Shown here piece by piece: positions 1 to 10,448 of a stretch of 64,000 bases of DNA. Each line of letters opens with the position of its first letter. The stretch's first letter is position 1. The position numbers and the translations under genes were made by a program. The notes under the pieces are model-generated. The model was not told where the DNA came from and made no database searches. It worked only from the letters and a program-made list of their open reading frames with translations. Source of the DNA: Marinobacter sp. (lineage in GTDB: Bacteria; Pseudomonadota; Gammaproteobacteria; Pseudomonadales; Oleiphilaceae); the NCBI GenBank assembly GCA_014359475.1, contig JACIZI010000001.1, positions 310,001-374,000 of the forward strand. The letters are read 5' to 3'.

Positions 1-664
1 GGCCGATAACGGCCTGGAAATCCCGCACCAGCAGGGGGTACGGATGGGGGCCCGCCACGGTGCCGATGATGTAGAAGGTATCGTCCACATTGGATACCCA
101 GTCCCGCATGGCTTCGTTCATGGCATCCTTGAGCGTGCGGGTGCCGCTTTCAACCGGGTGCACCTCCGCCCCCAGCAATTTCATGCGATACACGTTGAGT
201 GACTGGCGCTTCACATCCTCCGCGCCCATGTAAACGTGGCATTCAAGGCCCAGACGGGCGCACACGGTGGCCGTGGCTACGCCGTGCTGACCGGCACCGG
301 TTTCGGCAATAACCCGCTTTTTGCCCAGGAAAGTCGCCAGCAACGCCTGCCCGATGGTGTTGTTCACCTTGTGGGCCCCGGTGTGGTTAAGATCTTCCCG
401 TTTGAGCCAGATTTGGGCACCACCGGTCTCCCGGGTCAGTCGCTCCGCCAGATACAGGGGGCTGGGCCGGCCAACGTAGTGTTTGAGATCATAGTCAAAA
501 GCCGCCTGAAATTCCGGATCTTCCCGCAGGCGCAGGTATTCGCGCTCCAGAATCATCAGGGAGTCCATCAGCGTCTCGGAAACAAAACGGCCACCGAAGG
601 CACCAAAGTGTCCGCGGGCATCCGGCAGTGTCTTGAGCATTTCCTCAGTCAGTCGTGTCGACAC
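1..664 (-). CDS. trpB: Tryptophan synthase beta chain, N-terminal part (cut by window edge)
   Basis: PLP enzyme that condenses indole with L-serine in the last step of tryptophan synthesis, as the beta subunit of the alpha2beta2 complex in the cytoplasm. Translation begins [20 protein letters not shown], and the PLP-lysine motif HTGAHKVNN is visible with the Schiff-base lysine at about residue 99. About 221 of the usual roughly 400 residues are present; the C-terminus lies beyond base 1. The start is a GTG at 662-664 inside the end of trpF, a 20-base overlap that indicates translational coupling in a trpF-trpB operon. trpA would be expected next, outside the window. The family is certain; the GTG start fits the conserved N-terminus. 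Confidence 0.95.
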   Translation of the reverse strand, partial: MSTRLTEEMLKTLPDARGHFGAFGGRFVSETLMDSLMILEREYLRLREDPEFQAAFDYDLKHYVGRPSPLYLAERLTRETGGAQIWLKREDLNHTGAHKVNNTIGQALLATFLGKKRVIAETGAGQHGVATATVCARLGLECHVYMGAEDVKRQSLNVYRMKLLGAEVHPVESGTRTLKDAMNEAMRDWVSNVDDTFYIIGTVAGPHPYPLLVRDFQAVIG

Positions 665-1277
665 GGTGAACCTCGCTTATAAAGTCAGTCATTCGGGATG
701 AATCCTTGATGCCTTTGCTGCTTTCCACGCCGCCACTCACGTCCACCGCCCAGGGTCTGACCTGCGCGACAGCGCGGGCTACGTTATCAGAAGCCAGCCC
801 GCCGGCCAATATCAATGGCACGGGGCGCTGTGCGGGAATCAGGTTCCAGTTAAAACGCTCGCCGGTGCCACCGAACTTGTCCGGTGACCAGGCATCCACA
901 AGCAGCCCGCTGGCCCCCTGATAACCACGGAAGGCGGTTTCAATATCGCCGGCTGCCCGAACCCTCACTGCCTTGATCCAGCGGCGGCCGAAACTGGCGC
1001 AGAAATCCGGGTTTTCGTCTCCGTGGAACTGCAGCAGATCCAGAGGAACCTGTTCCAGGGTGTGCAACACCTCCTGCTTTTCCGGGTTGACGAACAGCCC
1101 GACCACGCTTACAAAGGCCGGCACCCGGGCAGCCAGCCGCCGGGCCTGCTCCGGCGTGACCGCTCGCGGGCTGGGCGGATAAAACACCAGTCCTATCGCA
1201 TCGGCTCCGGCCTTCACGGCTGCATCAATATCCTGCGCCCGGGTCAGGCCACAGATTTTGGTGCGGGTCTTATGCAT
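645..1277 (-). CDS. trpF: Phosphoribosylanthranilate isomerase
   Basis: Catalyses the Amadori rearrangement of phosphoribosylanthranilate to CdRP in tryptophan synthesis (single TIM barrel, cytoplasm). The protein opens [16 protein letters not shown] with the strand-1 KICG catalytic cysteine. It has [12 protein letters not shown] after strand 2, LLQFHGDE, and ends with LAGGL and the [10 protein letters not shown] phosphate-binding loop. The frame stays open 29 codons upstream, but the family begins at KTKICG, so the ATG at 1277 is chosen; it overlaps the truA stop by 8 bases. About 210 residues, normal for the family. It lies between truA and trpB, reading toward trpB. Confidence 0.95.
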   Translation of the reverse strand: MHKTRTKICGLTRAQDIDAAVKAGADAIGLVFYPPSPRAVTPEQARRLAARVPAFVSVVGLFVNPEKQEVLHTLEQVPLDLLQFHGDENPDFCASFGRRWIKAVRVRAAGDIETAFRGYQGASGLLVDAWSPDKFGGTGERFNWNLIPAQRPVPLILAGGLASDNVARAVAQVRPWAVDVSGGVESSKGIKDSSRMTDFISEVHRVDTTD

Positions 1278-2208
1278 TATCCTGCTGTCCTTTTCCTCCG
1301 GGGCGCACAAAACGGGTCGGTCTGGGGCGGTTGGCTCCGCTATGCTGAAACCAGGGTCGCACAAAGGATGGCCCGCAATCCGCCCGCGGTATGTGAAAGC
1401 CTTCGGGGTAGCCTACATCCACAAGATACAGGCCATCCGGCGGAGCCGTCACGCCCGCCAGGGTCCGATCCCTGGCCGCGAGTACTCCGGCCACCCAGTC
1501 AGGCTCCCGGTAACCGGAGCCAACCGCGATCAGGGCACCGGCAATATTACGCACCATATGGTGCAGGAAGGCATTGGCCTGTATATCCAGTACGATGAAA
1601 TCTCCCATCCGGGCCACCTCGATGTACTCGACAAACCGGAAGGGCGAACGGGACTGGCACCCCGCTGCCCGGAACGATGAGAAATCGTGCTCTCCCAACA
1701 GATGCCTGGCTCCCGCCTGCATTCGCTGCTCATCCAGGGGCCGGTAGGTCCAGCTTACCTGCCCCCTGAGAATACCCGGGCGCACGGGATTGTTATAGAT
1801 AACATAACGATAACGTCGGTAAACCGCCGAAAACCGGGCATGGAAGTCGCCCCGGCCCTGGCCCGCCCAGTGCACGGCAATATCACCGGGTAATGAGGTA
1901 TTGATGCCCATGACCCAGGCTCGCAGATGACGTACCGCGCGGGTTTCAAAGTGCACCACCTGATAACTGCCATGCACACCCGCATCAGTCCGACCGGCAC
2001 ACACCAGGTCCACCGGATGATCCGCAACCCGTGCAACCGCGTTCGACAGCTCACCCTGCACGGAACGAACACCACTTTTCTGGGCCTGCCAGCCGTGAAA
2101 ATGCCGGCCGTCGTATTCGAGTATCAGGGCGACACGACCGTCGCCAATGGCGTTGTCTGTGGTCAGTGGGATGGGGTCAACAAACAAGAGATCGTCCGGT
2201 TCCGGCAA
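1270..2208 (-). CDS. truA: tRNA pseudouridine(38-40) synthase TruA
   Basis: Converts uridines 38-40 of the tRNA anticodon arm to pseudouridine. The family motif [10 protein letters not shown] carries the catalytic aspartate at residue 75; RRYRYVIYN and FLHHMVRNI are further TruA signatures. The reading frame has no ATG or GTG before the conserved [10 protein letters not shown] core. It opens after a TAG in the fimV-truA gap, so initiation must be at a TTG: the one at 2208 or a second seven codons on. No clear Shine-Dalgarno precedes either. About 312 residues, slightly long because of an N-terminal and an Arg-rich C-terminal extension. The fimV-truA-trpF order matches pseudomonads. Confidence 0.93.
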   Translation of the reverse strand: MPEPDDLLFVDPIPLTTDNAIGDGRVALILEYDGRHFHGWQAQKSGVRSVQGELSNAVARVADHPVDLVCAGRTDAGVHGSYQVVHFETRAVRHLRAWVMGINTSLPGDIAVHWAGQGRGDFHARFSAVYRRYRYVIYNNPVRPGILRGQVSWTYRPLDEQRMQAGARHLLGEHDFSSFRAAGCQSRSPFRFVEYIEVARMGDFIVLDIQANAFLHHMVRNIAGALIAVGSGYREPDWVAGVLAARDRTLAGVTAPPDGLYLVDVGYPEGFHIPRADCGPSFVRPWFQHSGANRPRPTRFVRPGGKGQQDNA

Positions 2209-2221
2209 GCGTGTTACAAAC

Positions 2222-2259
2222 CAGAACGCCGGCTGGGAGTCACCACAGCCGGCGTTCTG
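2222..2259 (-). terminator. Intrinsic terminator after fimV
   Basis: A perfect 13-bp inverted repeat (CAGAACGCCGGCT / AGCCGGCGTTCTG, 2222-2234 and 2247-2259) with a 12-base loop, 25 bases past the fimV stop. On the minus strand the stem is followed by GTTTGTAAC, a weak U-tract. It should end or attenuate fimV transcripts just ahead of the truA TTG start 13 bases later, so truA may be expressed by partial read-through. Confidence 0.7.
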
Positions 2260-2284
2260 CTGACGAACCTGATTATACGCCTAA

Positions 2285-5200
2285 TCAGGACAGATTTTTA
2301 AGGAGATCCTGCGCTTCTGCCTTTTGTTCGTCATTTCCTTCCAGAGTAACTTCCTCAAGAATGTCCCGGGCACCGTCCACATCCCCCATTTCCATGTAGG
2401 CGCGGGCCAGATCCAGTTTGGTGGCCGCCTCGTCGGTGCCGGACAGGAAGTCGAAATCATCATCTTCCCCCAGCTCGGATTCATCCAGATCCAGGGCTGA
2501 TTTACCGGTTTTCCCGTAAGCCGCCTCGTCCGCTGAGGTGTCATCCAGAGACGTCAACGCGTCTTCCGGCTGATCTTCGTCTACCAACGGCGGCTCACCC
2601 AGAACCTCATCGGCTGACGCAGAGTCCTCCGGGCTGGCTTCTTCCTCTCCGGTGAACGCGTCTTCAAGACCAGGAACTTCATCAGCCGCCGAACCGGGCT
2701 CGTCCTCAACATCGGCTTCCGCAAACTCTTGCATCAGCGCTATGTCTTCATCACTGACATCCAGCTCCAGATCGTCCAGGCTTTCTTCCTGCTCACCGGG
2801 GAATTCATCTTCAGTTGCTACCTTGTCCAGCTCCGCATCCAGATCATCCAGGAAGGACTCATCCAGGTCATCCAGGTCTGGTTCGGCGGCGTTGTCTTCC
2901 GGCTGTGACGCCGTGTCGGCTTCTGCGGGCAGGTCCTCGGCTTCCGTTTCACCCGGCTCTTCGCCAGGCAGTGGCTCCGGCGCGGCGGCCTCGTCTTCCG
3001 GCTCAAGATCCAGACCGGATTCCTGGTCGTCCTCGGACAGGTCCAGGCTCAGGTCATCCTCATCCCCGGCCCCATAGTCATTGCGAGGCTGCTCCAGGGA
3101 TTCCTCGAAACCGGAGTAGTCGGCCTCGGACCCTGATTCGCTTTCTATCAGACCGAAGTCCAGATCGCTGTCAGCCAGCTCAGTGTCCGGGCCCTCCAGC
3201 GAATCTTCTTCTATTTCAAACTCAAATTCCTCGTCCGAGGACCGGCCCCGGGGCACGGCATCTTCCCGAGCAGACTCATCGGTAGCGGACTCTGCACTGT
3301 CTTTGTCATCTTCGAGGCCGGACAGGTCATATTCGATCATGTCATGCCCGTACTCTGCTTCTGCAGACTCACCACCCGCTTTCGTCTTTTCTGCGTCGCC
3401 TTCCCCGGCCGTACCCTGGCGCCATTGCTCCGGCTGATCCCCGGACTCGTCCGGGGTGACCGCCTCGTCCAGGCCAAGGCTGCCGAAATCCCCGTCGAAC
3501 TCATCGGCGGTTTCCGGCTGGTCTTCCGGCTTCTCCTCGCCAGCCTGATCCACCAGGGTCTGATCGTTCACCCCGCTGTCGGAAGAGAAAGCACCGGAGC
3601 GCAGCTGAGACTCCAGCTCATCAATGCTCGGTGTGGCTTCCGCCTCCTCCAGACGAGTCCGCAGGGCTTCCGCCTCAGCGGTTGCGGCGCTGTCATCAAG
3701 TGCCGCAATCTCGTTGAACTGCTTGTCGAAGGACTCCCGTTCCTTGAGGTCTGCGTAGATACCCAGCAGCTTCAGTCGCAGATCCGTACGGCTCGGCTCC
3801 CGGGAAATGGCAGCCTCCAGTGCCTGGGCGGCCTGGTCATGACGACCATAGGCTATGTAGGCATCGGCTTCCGCAAGGGGATCATCCCCTTCCAGCTCCG
3901 GCATCGCCTCTTCACCGACATCCAGATCAATTGCTTCGGATCCGGGGCCCTCGTCCTCACTGTTCAACTGTTCGTAGAATGCTTTCTCACGATGGCTGTT
4001 CCTGCGGGCCAACAGCGCCAACAGAACCAGCAGCAACAGCAGGCCGGCACCCAGGGCAATCTGATACACCGGGTTGTTGACAATCATGTCCACAACATTG
4101 CCCGGGAAAGCCTTGCGGGGCTCCTGTACCGGGGGGGCCGGTTGCGGTGCTGCAGCGTCTGCCCCGGATTCTTCGGCGGCAGCCTGCTCTGCTGCCATAT
4201 CCTCTTCAGCCGTATCGCCCGCTGCTGATCCGGCAGTCTCCGGCTCCCCGGTCGCGGCCGGCTGGCCCGCCGTCGCCTGCCCGGCGGGCTCATCTTCGCC
4301 ACCCATTTGCTGCATTTCGGCAAGCTGGTTGTTTTTCAGCTCCACCAGGCGCTGCAGGGTTTTCACCTGCTCCTGCATATCCTGCAGGCGGCTGTTCAGT
4401 TCTTCGTTTTCACGCCTTGCCGCTTCCAGTTCTTCCCTCGCGACGGCTTCGCCGGCATCCACACCGCCTGGCAGTTCACCATCGCCAGCGGCGGCACCGT
4501 CCTCGGCACTGCCCTCATCCACGACAAGCTTGAGTTCGTCTCCGGCCGGCGTAGCTGCCTGGGCCGGTGCCTGACCTGATGTCGCTTCAGTGGCATCCAC
4601 CGGGCGTTGGGTGTCCTGCTGCAGTGCGCGGTTCTGGGCACTGACCAGACGATTGGCTTCCGCACGGGTACGGGCTCTGATCTGTTCCGTGGTCGGCACC
4701 CTGAGCACCTGGCCACGTTTGAGGCGATTGATATTCCCACCAATAAACGCATCAGGATTCAGGTCCTGGAGGGCCAGCATCACTTGCTGGATGGAAAGGC
4801 TGTTGTCCGGGCGCACACGCTCCGCAATCGACCAGAGGGTGTCGGACGAACCGGTGGGACCCACCTGCCCGGCAGCTGACCGGGTAGCAGGACGGGCCTG
4901 GTCAGTACGCTGCCGGGTGCCTGCCGCCGGAGGACGGGAAGAGGATGTTGCCGTGGTTGCCGATGGCGCAGTGACCTCCTCCTGCAGGCCAGACTCTTCG
5001 GCGTACATCGGCGGATCCACCAGCACGGCGTATTCCCGCATCAGCCGGCCCTGGGGCCAGGTGACCTCCACCAGGAAGTTCAGATAAGGCTCTCTGAGCG
5101 CCTTCCTGGACGTCACATTAATCACCAGGCTGCCATCCGGGGCGGTCGTCACCTTGAAATCCAGCTGGGTAAGGAAGTGGCTGCGGTCCAGACCGACCCG

Positions 5201-5401
5201 TTCAAAATCCCGGGGGGAGGCAATACTGACGAACACATTGTCCGGATCAATACCACTGCTTTTACGCAGATTGATATCTGCATCCAAAGGCTCGTTCAGG
5301 TAGGACTGTAGTTCGATTTCTCCCAGTCCCAGGGCCTGTGCGACTCCGGAACCAAGCCCTCCCGCCAGAGCCAGGGCAACCGCAAGCTTGCGTACCTTCA
5401 T
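2285..5401 (-). CDS. fimV: FimV/HubP-family polar hub protein
   Basis: Large inner-membrane protein that binds peptidoglycan and organises the cell pole for type IV pilus assembly and twitching. In order: signal peptide (1-23, AQA cleavage region); conserved FimV N-domain (about 24-135, LGLGEIELQSYLNEPLDA); LysM domain (about 187-237, DTLWSIAERV to VLRVPT); coiled coil (about 322-366); one transmembrane helix (about 447-466); then some 500 very acidic residues of low complexity; and a C-terminal TPR-like FimV domain ending EAQDLLKNLS. 1038 residues, within the wide family range. It stands between asd and truA with its own long AT-rich leader and a terminator behind it, so is probably monocistronic. 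Confidence 0.93.
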   Translation of the reverse strand: MKVRKLAVALALAGGLGSGVAQALGLGEIELQSYLNEPLDADINLRKSSGIDPDNVFVSIASPRDFERVGLDRSHFLTQLDFKVTTAPDGSLVINVTSRKALREPYLNFLVEVTWPQGRLMREYAVLVDPPMYAEESGLQEEVTAPSATTATSSSRPPAAGTRQRTDQARPATRSAAGQVGPTGSSDTLWSIAERVRPDNSLSIQQVMLALQDLNPDAFIGGNINRLKRGQVLRVPTTEQIRARTRAEANRLVSAQNRALQQDTQRPVDATEATSGQAPAQAATPAGDELKLVVDEGSAEDGAAAGDGELPGGVDAGEAVAREELEAARRENEELNSRLQDMQEQVKTLQRLVELKNNQLAEMQQMGGEDEPAGQATAGQPAATGEPETAGSAAGDTAEEDMAAEQAAAEESGADAAAPQPAPPVQEPRKAFPGNVVDMIVNNPVYQIALGAGLLLLLVLLALLARRNSHREKAFYEQLNSEDEGPGSEAIDLDVGEEAMPELEGDDPLAEADAYIAYGRHDQAAQALEAAISREPSRTDLRLKLLGIYADLKERESFDKQFNEIAALDDSAATAEAEALRTRLEEAEATPSIDELESQLRSGAFSSDSGVNDQTLVDQAGEEKPEDQPETADEFDGDFGSLGLDEAVTPDESGDQPEQWRQGTAGEGDAEKTKAGGESAEAEYGHDMIEYDLSGLEDDKDSAESATDESAREDAVPRGRSSDEEFEFEIEEDSLEGPDTELADSDLDFGLIESESGSEADYSGFEESLEQPRNDYGAGDEDDLSLDLSEDDQESGLDLEPEDEAAAPEPLPGEEPGETEAEDLPAEADTASQPEDNAAEPDLDDLDESFLDDLDAELDKVATEDEFPGEQEESLDDLELDVSDEDIALMQEFAEADVEDEPGSAADEVPGLEDAFTGEEEASPEDSASADEVLGEPPLVDEDQPEDALTSLDDTSADEAAYGKTGKSALDLDESELGEDDDFDFLSGTDEAATKLDLARAYMEMGDVDGARDILEEVTLEGNDEQKAEAQDLLKNLS

Positions 5402-5730
5402 GCTTTTTCCTTACCAGTCTCCGTTATTCGTAACTGCTCTGTTTTACAGAATCGGACGAGGTTGGATGACTTCTTTCTGGTTTTGGTTCGTTATTATGAA
5501 TCGTTTTCCATATTCGGTTCGGCAAGTATTGTTTATAAAGTCTGTTTTATTAATTGATCAGCGCCAGTCCTTTTACCGTTTTTTGATAAACTCCACGGAA
5601 ATGACTGTTCCGCAAACGCTTGCCACTTCCAAAACCGCTGTACCGCCGCAAATTGCTCATGATTATAATGATTCAGAAGCAAAAAACTGTGTGCACATGT
5701 AACACTGCAACAATTCGACACCAAAAATGA
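5402..5730. other. AT-rich fimV upstream region, no gene seen
   Basis: About 330 bases, clearly richer in A+T than the surrounding genes (runs such as TTTATAAAG and TTATTAATTGATC around 5530-5560). No reading frame here looks like a protein. It must hold the fimV promoter and untranslated leader; I could not place -35/-10 boxes with confidence. Confidence 0.5.
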
Positions 5731-5764
5731 CAAGGGCGGAAACCTGTTATGGTCTCCGCCCTTG
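5731..5764 (-). terminator. Intrinsic terminator after asd
   Basis: A 14-bp stem with one mismatch (5731-5744 CAAGGGCGGAAACC against 5751-5764) and a 6-base loop, followed on the minus strand by TCATTTTTGG. It lies 50 bases past the asd stop. Confidence 0.8.
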
Positions 5765-5814
5765 CATTTTCCGGCTACCGGGTACCGGTTCCGCAACCGT
5801 TACCGGACCGCACG

Positions 5815-6930
5815 TCAACCTTCCTGCAGGATCCTGAGCATGCGGCGCAGGGGCTCGGCGGCCCCCCACAGCAGCTGATCACCAACGGTAAAGGCGGAAA
5901 TGTATTCCGGCCCCATGGCAAGCTTGCGAATGCGGCCGACGGGGATACCCAGGGTGCCCGTGACCTTCGCCGGGGTGAGTTCTTCCAGGGTGGCGGACTT
6001 TTCGTTGGGTATCACTTTCACCCAATCATTGGCGCCGGCCAGAATGGCTTCGATCTCGGCGACCGGCAAATCCTTCTTCAGCTTGATGGTCAGTGCCTGG
6101 CTGTGGGAGCGCATAGCCCCGATACGCACGCAGATGCCATCAATCGGAATCGGATTATCGCTGCGACCCAGAATCTTGTTGGTCTCAACGCCGGCCTTCC
6201 ACTCTTCCTTGCTCATACCGTTCTCGAGCGGTTTGTCGATGAACGGAATCAGACTGCCCGCCAGCGGCACTTCGAAGTGCTCGGTGGGGAAATCGCCGGC
6301 GCGCATCTTCCCGGTCACCTTGCGGTCAATCTCGAGAATCGCCGAAGACGGATCGGCCAGCTCATCGCTGACGACACCGTAAAGCTCACCCATCTGATTG
6401 AGCAGCTCGCGCATGTTCTGGGCGCCGGAACCGGAGGCCGCCTGATAGGTCATGGGCGATACCCATTCGATCAGATCCTTTTCCAGCAGACCGCCCAGGG
6501 CCAGCATCATCAAACTCACGGTGCAGTTACCACCAATGTAATCCTTAACCCCCTTGCTCAGGGCCTCATCGATCACATTGCGGTTCACCGGATCCAGTAC
6601 AATAACCGAATGATCCGCCATGCGCAGCGTGGAGGCGGCGTCAATCCAGTAACCTTCCCAGCCGGCATCCCGCAGTTTCTGGTACACCGCGGTGGTGTAG
6701 TCACCACCCTGACAGGTGACGATCACATCCAGGCCTTTGAGGGTATCGATATCGAACGCGTCCTGGAGCGGCGGAACGCCCTCCTTGCCTACGTCCGGTG
6801 CCGGCTTGCCGGTCTGGGACGTGGAAAAGAACACCGGATCGATATCGGCGAAATCGTTTTCTTCACGCATGCGCTGCATGAGGACCGAGCCCACCATGCC
6901 ACGCCATCCGATAAGTCCAACTTTCTTCAT
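5815..6930 (-). CDS. asd: Aspartate-semialdehyde dehydrogenase
   Basis: NADPH-dependent reduction of aspartyl phosphate to aspartate semialdehyde, the branch point to lysine/diaminopimelate, threonine and methionine. The N-terminal [11 protein letters not shown] is the dinucleotide-binding loop. The nucleophilic cysteine is in [10 protein letters not shown] (Cys136) and the acid/base histidine in GAMRSHSQ. 371 residues, typical of the gammaproteobacterial type. Follows leuB on the same strand after 112 bases and has a strong terminator behind it. The asd-leuB-leuD-leuC order is the same as in pseudomonads. Confidence 0.97.
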   Translation of the reverse strand: MKKVGLIGWRGMVGSVLMQRMREENDFADIDPVFFSTSQTGKPAPDVGKEGVPPLQDAFDIDTLKGLDVIVTCQGGDYTTAVYQKLRDAGWEGYWIDAASTLRMADHSVIVLDPVNRNVIDEALSKGVKDYIGGNCTVSLMMLALGGLLEKDLIEWVSPMTYQAASGSGAQNMRELLNQMGELYGVVSDELADPSSAILEIDRKVTGKMRAGDFPTEHFEVPLAGSLIPFIDKPLENGMSKEEWKAGVETNKILGRSDNPIPIDGICVRIGAMRSHSQALTIKLKKDLPVAEIEAILAGANDWVKVIPNEKSATLEELTPAKVTGTLGIPVGRIRKLAMGPEYISAFTVGDQLLWGAAEPLRRMLRILQEG

Positions 6931-7042
6931 TTGTCAGGACTTCCAGTACTGTGCCCGCCGAATGCCGTTATCGCTGGCAGCGACAGGATGGATGATCCCG
7001 CGGCAACTGCATCCTGTTGCCGTCGGGTCGATGTTGTCCGGA

Positions 7043-8116
7043 TCAGAGTGCCGCCCGCACGGCATCACCCATTTCGGTAGTCGACACCCTGCGACCGCCT
7101 TCGGTCATGATGTCCGCCGTGCGCAGGCCCTGATCCAGCACTTTGCTGACCGCCGTCTCAATGGCTTGTGCCGCTTCTTCTTCATTGAGGCTGTAACGCA
7201 GCATCATGGCGGCACTGAGAATCGTGGCCAGCGGATTGGCAATGCCCTGACCGGCGATGTCCGGCGCTGAACCATGACAAGGCTCGTACATGCCCTGCTT
7301 TTCCGAGTTCAGTGACGCAGACGGAAGCATACCGATAGAACCGGTCAGCATGGCCGCTTCGTCAGAAAGAATATCACCAAACATGTTGCCAGTCACAATC
7401 ACATCGAACTGTTTGGGTGCGCGAACCAGCTGCATGGCGGCATTGTCCACGTACATATGGGACAGCTCCACATCCGGATACTCGCGCTTGAGATCCTCCA
7501 TGATTTCCCGCCACAGCACGGTCACTTCCAGCACGTTGGCCTTGTCCACAGAACAAAGCTTTTTGCCACGCTGTTGAGCCGTCTCGAAGGCCACCCGGCC
7601 GATCCGGCGGATTTCCGCCTCGGTGTAGGCATAGGTGTTATAACCCTGGCGGTCGCCACTCTCGAGCTGGCGCACACCACGGGGCTGGCCGAAGTAAATG
7701 CCGCCGGTCAGCTCCCGGACAATCAGGATATCCAGCCCGGACACCACCTCCGGCTTGAGCGACGAGGCTTCAGCCAGTTGCGGGTACAGGATCGCGGGAC
7801 GCAGATTAGCGAACAACTCAAGGTTGGAACGCAACCCCAACAGCCCCTTCTCCGGGCGCCTGGCCATGGGCAAACTGTCCCACTTGGGGCCGCCTACAGC
7901 ACCCAGGAGAATTGCGTCGGCTTTTTTGGCACGATCCAGGGTGTCATCCGGCAGCGGCGTATCTTCCGCATCCAGTGCGGCACCGCCGACCAATCCACTC
8001 TCGAAATCCAGCCCCAGGCTGAACATTTCGTTCACCTTGTTCAGTACCTTCCAGGCCTCCGCGACAATTTCCGGACCAATGCCATCACCCGGCAGCATCA
8101 ATACAGTTCTGGACAT
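7043..8116 (-). CDS. leuB: 3-isopropylmalate dehydrogenase
   Basis: NAD-dependent oxidative decarboxylation of 3-isopropylmalate, third step of leucine synthesis. Starts [20 protein letters not shown]. It carries [11 protein letters not shown], the [14 protein letters not shown] substrate loop, the VDNAAMQLV metal/substrate segment and [12 protein letters not shown] with the metal aspartates. A frame with a TTG seven codons upstream exists, but AAGGAACTGTT before the ATG at 8116 is a good ribosome site and the family begins here. 357 residues, normal length. Third gene of the leuCDB operon. Confidence 0.97.
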   Translation of the reverse strand: MSRTVLMLPGDGIGPEIVAEAWKVLNKVNEMFSLGLDFESGLVGGAALDAEDTPLPDDTLDRAKKADAILLGAVGGPKWDSLPMARRPEKGLLGLRSNLELFANLRPAILYPQLAEASSLKPEVVSGLDILIVRELTGGIYFGQPRGVRQLESGDRQGYNTYAYTEAEIRRIGRVAFETAQQRGKKLCSVDKANVLEVTVLWREIMEDLKREYPDVELSHMYVDNAAMQLVRAPKQFDVIVTGNMFGDILSDEAAMLTGSIGMLPSASLNSEKQGMYEPCHGSAPDIAGQGIANPLATILSAAMMLRYSLNEEEAAQAIETAVSKVLDQGLRTADIMTEGGRRVSTTEMGDAVRAAL

Positions 8117-8185
8117 AACAGTTCCTTTCTCAAACAAGAAAGCCGGACAATACCTTTACTGCCCGGCGTCAAAATAAACCAATGA

Positions 8186-8833
8186 TCAGTTTGCGTCCCG
8201 GAACAACCAGGGCGCAGTCTGGCGACGCTTTTGCTCGTAATCCCGGATCAGATCCGCGTCTTCCAGGGTCACACCGATGTCATCCAGCCCGTTCAGCAGG
8301 CAGTGGCGACGAAAATCGTCCACCTCAAAGCTGAAGGACTCACCGGACGGCGTGGTGACGGTTTTCGCCTCAAGGTCCACAGTCAGCTGATAGCCTTCAT
8401 TCTGCTCGGTTTCCCGGAACAGCTGATCCACAACATCTTCAGGCAGAACAATGGGTAACAGGCCATTCTTGAAGCAGTTATTGTAGAAGATATCGGCAAA
8501 GCTCGGGGCAATAATCACCCGGAAACCGAAATCATCCAGCGCCCAGGGCGCATGTTCACGGCTGGAACCGCAACCAAAATTGGCCCGGGCCAGCAGCACA
8601 CTGGCGTTCTTGTACCGATCCTGGTTCAACACAAAATCCGGGTTGATGGGCCGCCGGGAGCAATCCTGGTCCGGCTTGCCCTCGTCCAGATAACGCAGCT
8701 CATCAAACAGGTTCGGCCCAAAGCCGGTACGCTTGATGGACTTCAGAAACTGCTTGGGAATAATCATGTCCGTATCCACATTGGAACGGTCCATGGGGGC
8801 TACAATGCCCTGGTGTTGCGTAAATGCTCGCAT
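8186..8833 (-). CDS. leuD: 3-isopropylmalate dehydratase small subunit
   Basis: Small (swivel-domain) subunit of the LeuCD isomerase that turns 2-isopropylmalate into 3-isopropylmalate. Typical features are [20 protein letters not shown] near the N-terminus and [14 protein letters not shown] in the middle, the conserved loop reaching the LeuC active site. 215 residues, normal. It follows leuC after 16 bases and precedes leuB, so the three are surely co-transcribed. Confidence 0.97.
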   Translation of the reverse strand: MRAFTQHQGIVAPMDRSNVDTDMIIPKQFLKSIKRTGFGPNLFDELRYLDEGKPDQDCSRRPINPDFVLNQDRYKNASVLLARANFGCGSSREHAPWALDDFGFRVIIAPSFADIFYNNCFKNGLLPIVLPEDVVDQLFRETEQNEGYQLTVDLEAKTVTTPSGESFSFEVDDFRRHCLLNGLDDIGVTLEDADLIRDYEQKRRQTAPWLFRDAN

Positions 8834-8849
8834 GGTTCTCTCCTGTGGA

Positions 8850-10268
8850 TCAGTGCATCAGTTCACGGACATCAACGAAATGGCCGGTCACCGCCGCAGC
8901 CGCCGCCATGGCCGGACTGACCAGATGGGTACGACCACCGAATCCCTGACGGCCTTCGAAGTTACGGTTGGAGGTGGACGCACAATGCTCCCCCTGCCCC
9001 AGCTTGTCGGCGTTCATGGCCAGACACATGGAGCAACCGGGATCGCGCCATTCCAGACCGGCCTCGATAAAGACCTTGTCCAGCCCTTCCTTCTCCGCCT
9101 GGGCTTTCACCAGACCGGACCCCGGCACCACCATCGCCTGCTTCAGGGTCGGTGATACCTTGCGGCCTTTCACCACAGCCGCCGCCTCCCGCAGGTCTTC
9201 AATACGGCTATTGGTGCAGGAGCCGATAAATACCCGGTCCAGCCGGATATCGGTGATCTTCTGGTTCGGCTCCAGCCCCATATACTTCAACGCCCGGACA
9301 ATGCCCTCGCGCTTGATGGGATCCTCTTCCCGGGCCGGATCCGGTACCGCGCCGTCCACGCCGGTAACCATCTCCGGTGAGGTGCCCCAGCTCACCTGCG
9401 GACGAATCGCCGCGCCGTCCAGCACTACTACCTTGTCGAATTCGGCATCGTCATCACTGTGCAGTGTGCGCCAGTAATCCACCGCCTGGTTCCAGGTCTC
9501 GCCCGTCGGCGCGAAAGGCCGGCCCCTGACGTAATCGATGGTGGTGTCATCCACCGCCACCATACCCACCCGGGCACCGGCCTCGATGGACATATTGCAG
9601 ATGGTCATCCGCGCTTCCATACTCAGACCACGAATCGCCTCACCACCGAATTCGATGGCATGGCCGGTACCACCGGCGGTGCCAATCCTGCCGATGATCG
9701 CCAGCACCACATCCTTGCCGGTCACACCCGGACCCAGCTGTCCGTCAACACGCACCAGCATGTTCTTCATCTTCTGCTGCACCAGACACTGGGTGGCCAG
9801 CACATGCTCCACCTCGGAGGTGCCGATACCATGGGCCAGACAGCCAAACGCACCGTGGGTCGAAGTGTGGGAGTCGCCACACACAATACTCATACCCGGC
9901 AAAGTCGCGCCCTGCTCCGGCCCGATCACATGCACAATGCCCTGGCGCTGATCCCTGATCTTGAATTCCAGGATGCCAAACTCGTCGCAGTTCTTGTCCA
10001 GAGTCTGCACCTGGATCTTCGACACCGGGTCGACAATCCCCTCAAGGCCCAGCTCACGATCGGTGGTCGGCACGTTATGGTCCGGGGTGGCTATGTTGGC
10101 ATCAATCCGCCACGGCTTCCGGCCGGCCAGGCGCAGGCCTTCGAACGCCTGTGGCGAGGTGACTTCGTGCAGCAACTGCCGGTCGATGTAGATCAATGCG
10201 GAGCCGTCGTCCCGCTGCTTGACCAGGTGGTCGTCCCACAATTTGTCGTATAACGTCTTGCCCGCCAT
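8850..10268 (-). CDS. leuC: 3-isopropylmalate dehydratase large subunit
   Basis: Aconitase-family subunit carrying the 4Fe-4S cluster of isopropylmalate isomerase. Cluster ligands are Cys351 ([14 protein letters not shown]) and Cys412/Cys415 ([11 protein letters not shown]); [13 protein letters not shown] is the conserved aconitase loop. 472 residues, usual length. First gene of leuCDB, with a 600-base upstream region shared with a LysR regulator read away from it. No leucine-codon-rich leader peptide is present upstream, so control is more likely by a regulator than by classical attenuation. Confidence 0.97.
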   Translation of the reverse strand: MAGKTLYDKLWDDHLVKQRDDGSALIYIDRQLLHEVTSPQAFEGLRLAGRKPWRIDANIATPDHNVPTTDRELGLEGIVDPVSKIQVQTLDKNCDEFGILEFKIRDQRQGIVHVIGPEQGATLPGMSIVCGDSHTSTHGAFGCLAHGIGTSEVEHVLATQCLVQQKMKNMLVRVDGQLGPGVTGKDVVLAIIGRIGTAGGTGHAIEFGGEAIRGLSMEARMTICNMSIEAGARVGMVAVDDTTIDYVRGRPFAPTGETWNQAVDYWRTLHSDDDAEFDKVVVLDGAAIRPQVSWGTSPEMVTGVDGAVPDPAREEDPIKREGIVRALKYMGLEPNQKITDIRLDRVFIGSCTNSRIEDLREAAAVVKGRKVSPTLKQAMVVPGSGLVKAQAEKEGLDKVFIEAGLEWRDPGCSMCLAMNADKLGQGEHCASTSNRNFEGRQGFGGRTHLVSPAMAAAAAVTGHFVDVRELMH

Positions 10269-10327
10269 GGTTATCTCTCACTCGTTGCGGTTTGGGTTTC
10301 GTATTGCGGGTATGTTATCGCCTGTGG

Positions 10328-10344
10328 TTGAATAACTCCAATTC
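10328..10344. promoter_or_regulatory. Candidate LysR-type box upstream of leuC
   Basis: Nested dyads lie about 60 bases upstream of the leuC ATG: TTG-N8-CAA (10328-10341, also readable as the LysR T-N11-A pattern) and GAAT-N7-ATTC (10330-10344). The position suits a regulator of leuCDB, and a LysR gene lies on the other side of the gap. Short dyads occur by chance, so this is tentative. Confidence 0.35.
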
Positions 10345-10448
10345 ATGTTTTTTATTTTAGTCATTCCTTTTTGGCATGTTATCTGGCCTGGGTTCGTAGC
10401 CTGAAGCATTGGGTTGCCTCCGTAGCCTGAGAGTTTGGGAGGGGCGGC

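Noticed and set aside
7001-7022. Hairpin CGGCAAC / GTTGCCG between leuB and asd
   Set aside because: Only 7 bp with an 8-base loop and no U-tract; not good enough to call a terminator.
10278-10346. 22-codon frame just upstream of leuC as a possible leader peptide
   Set aside because: It encodes no leucine at all and no attenuator hairpin pair follows, so it is not a leu attenuation leader.
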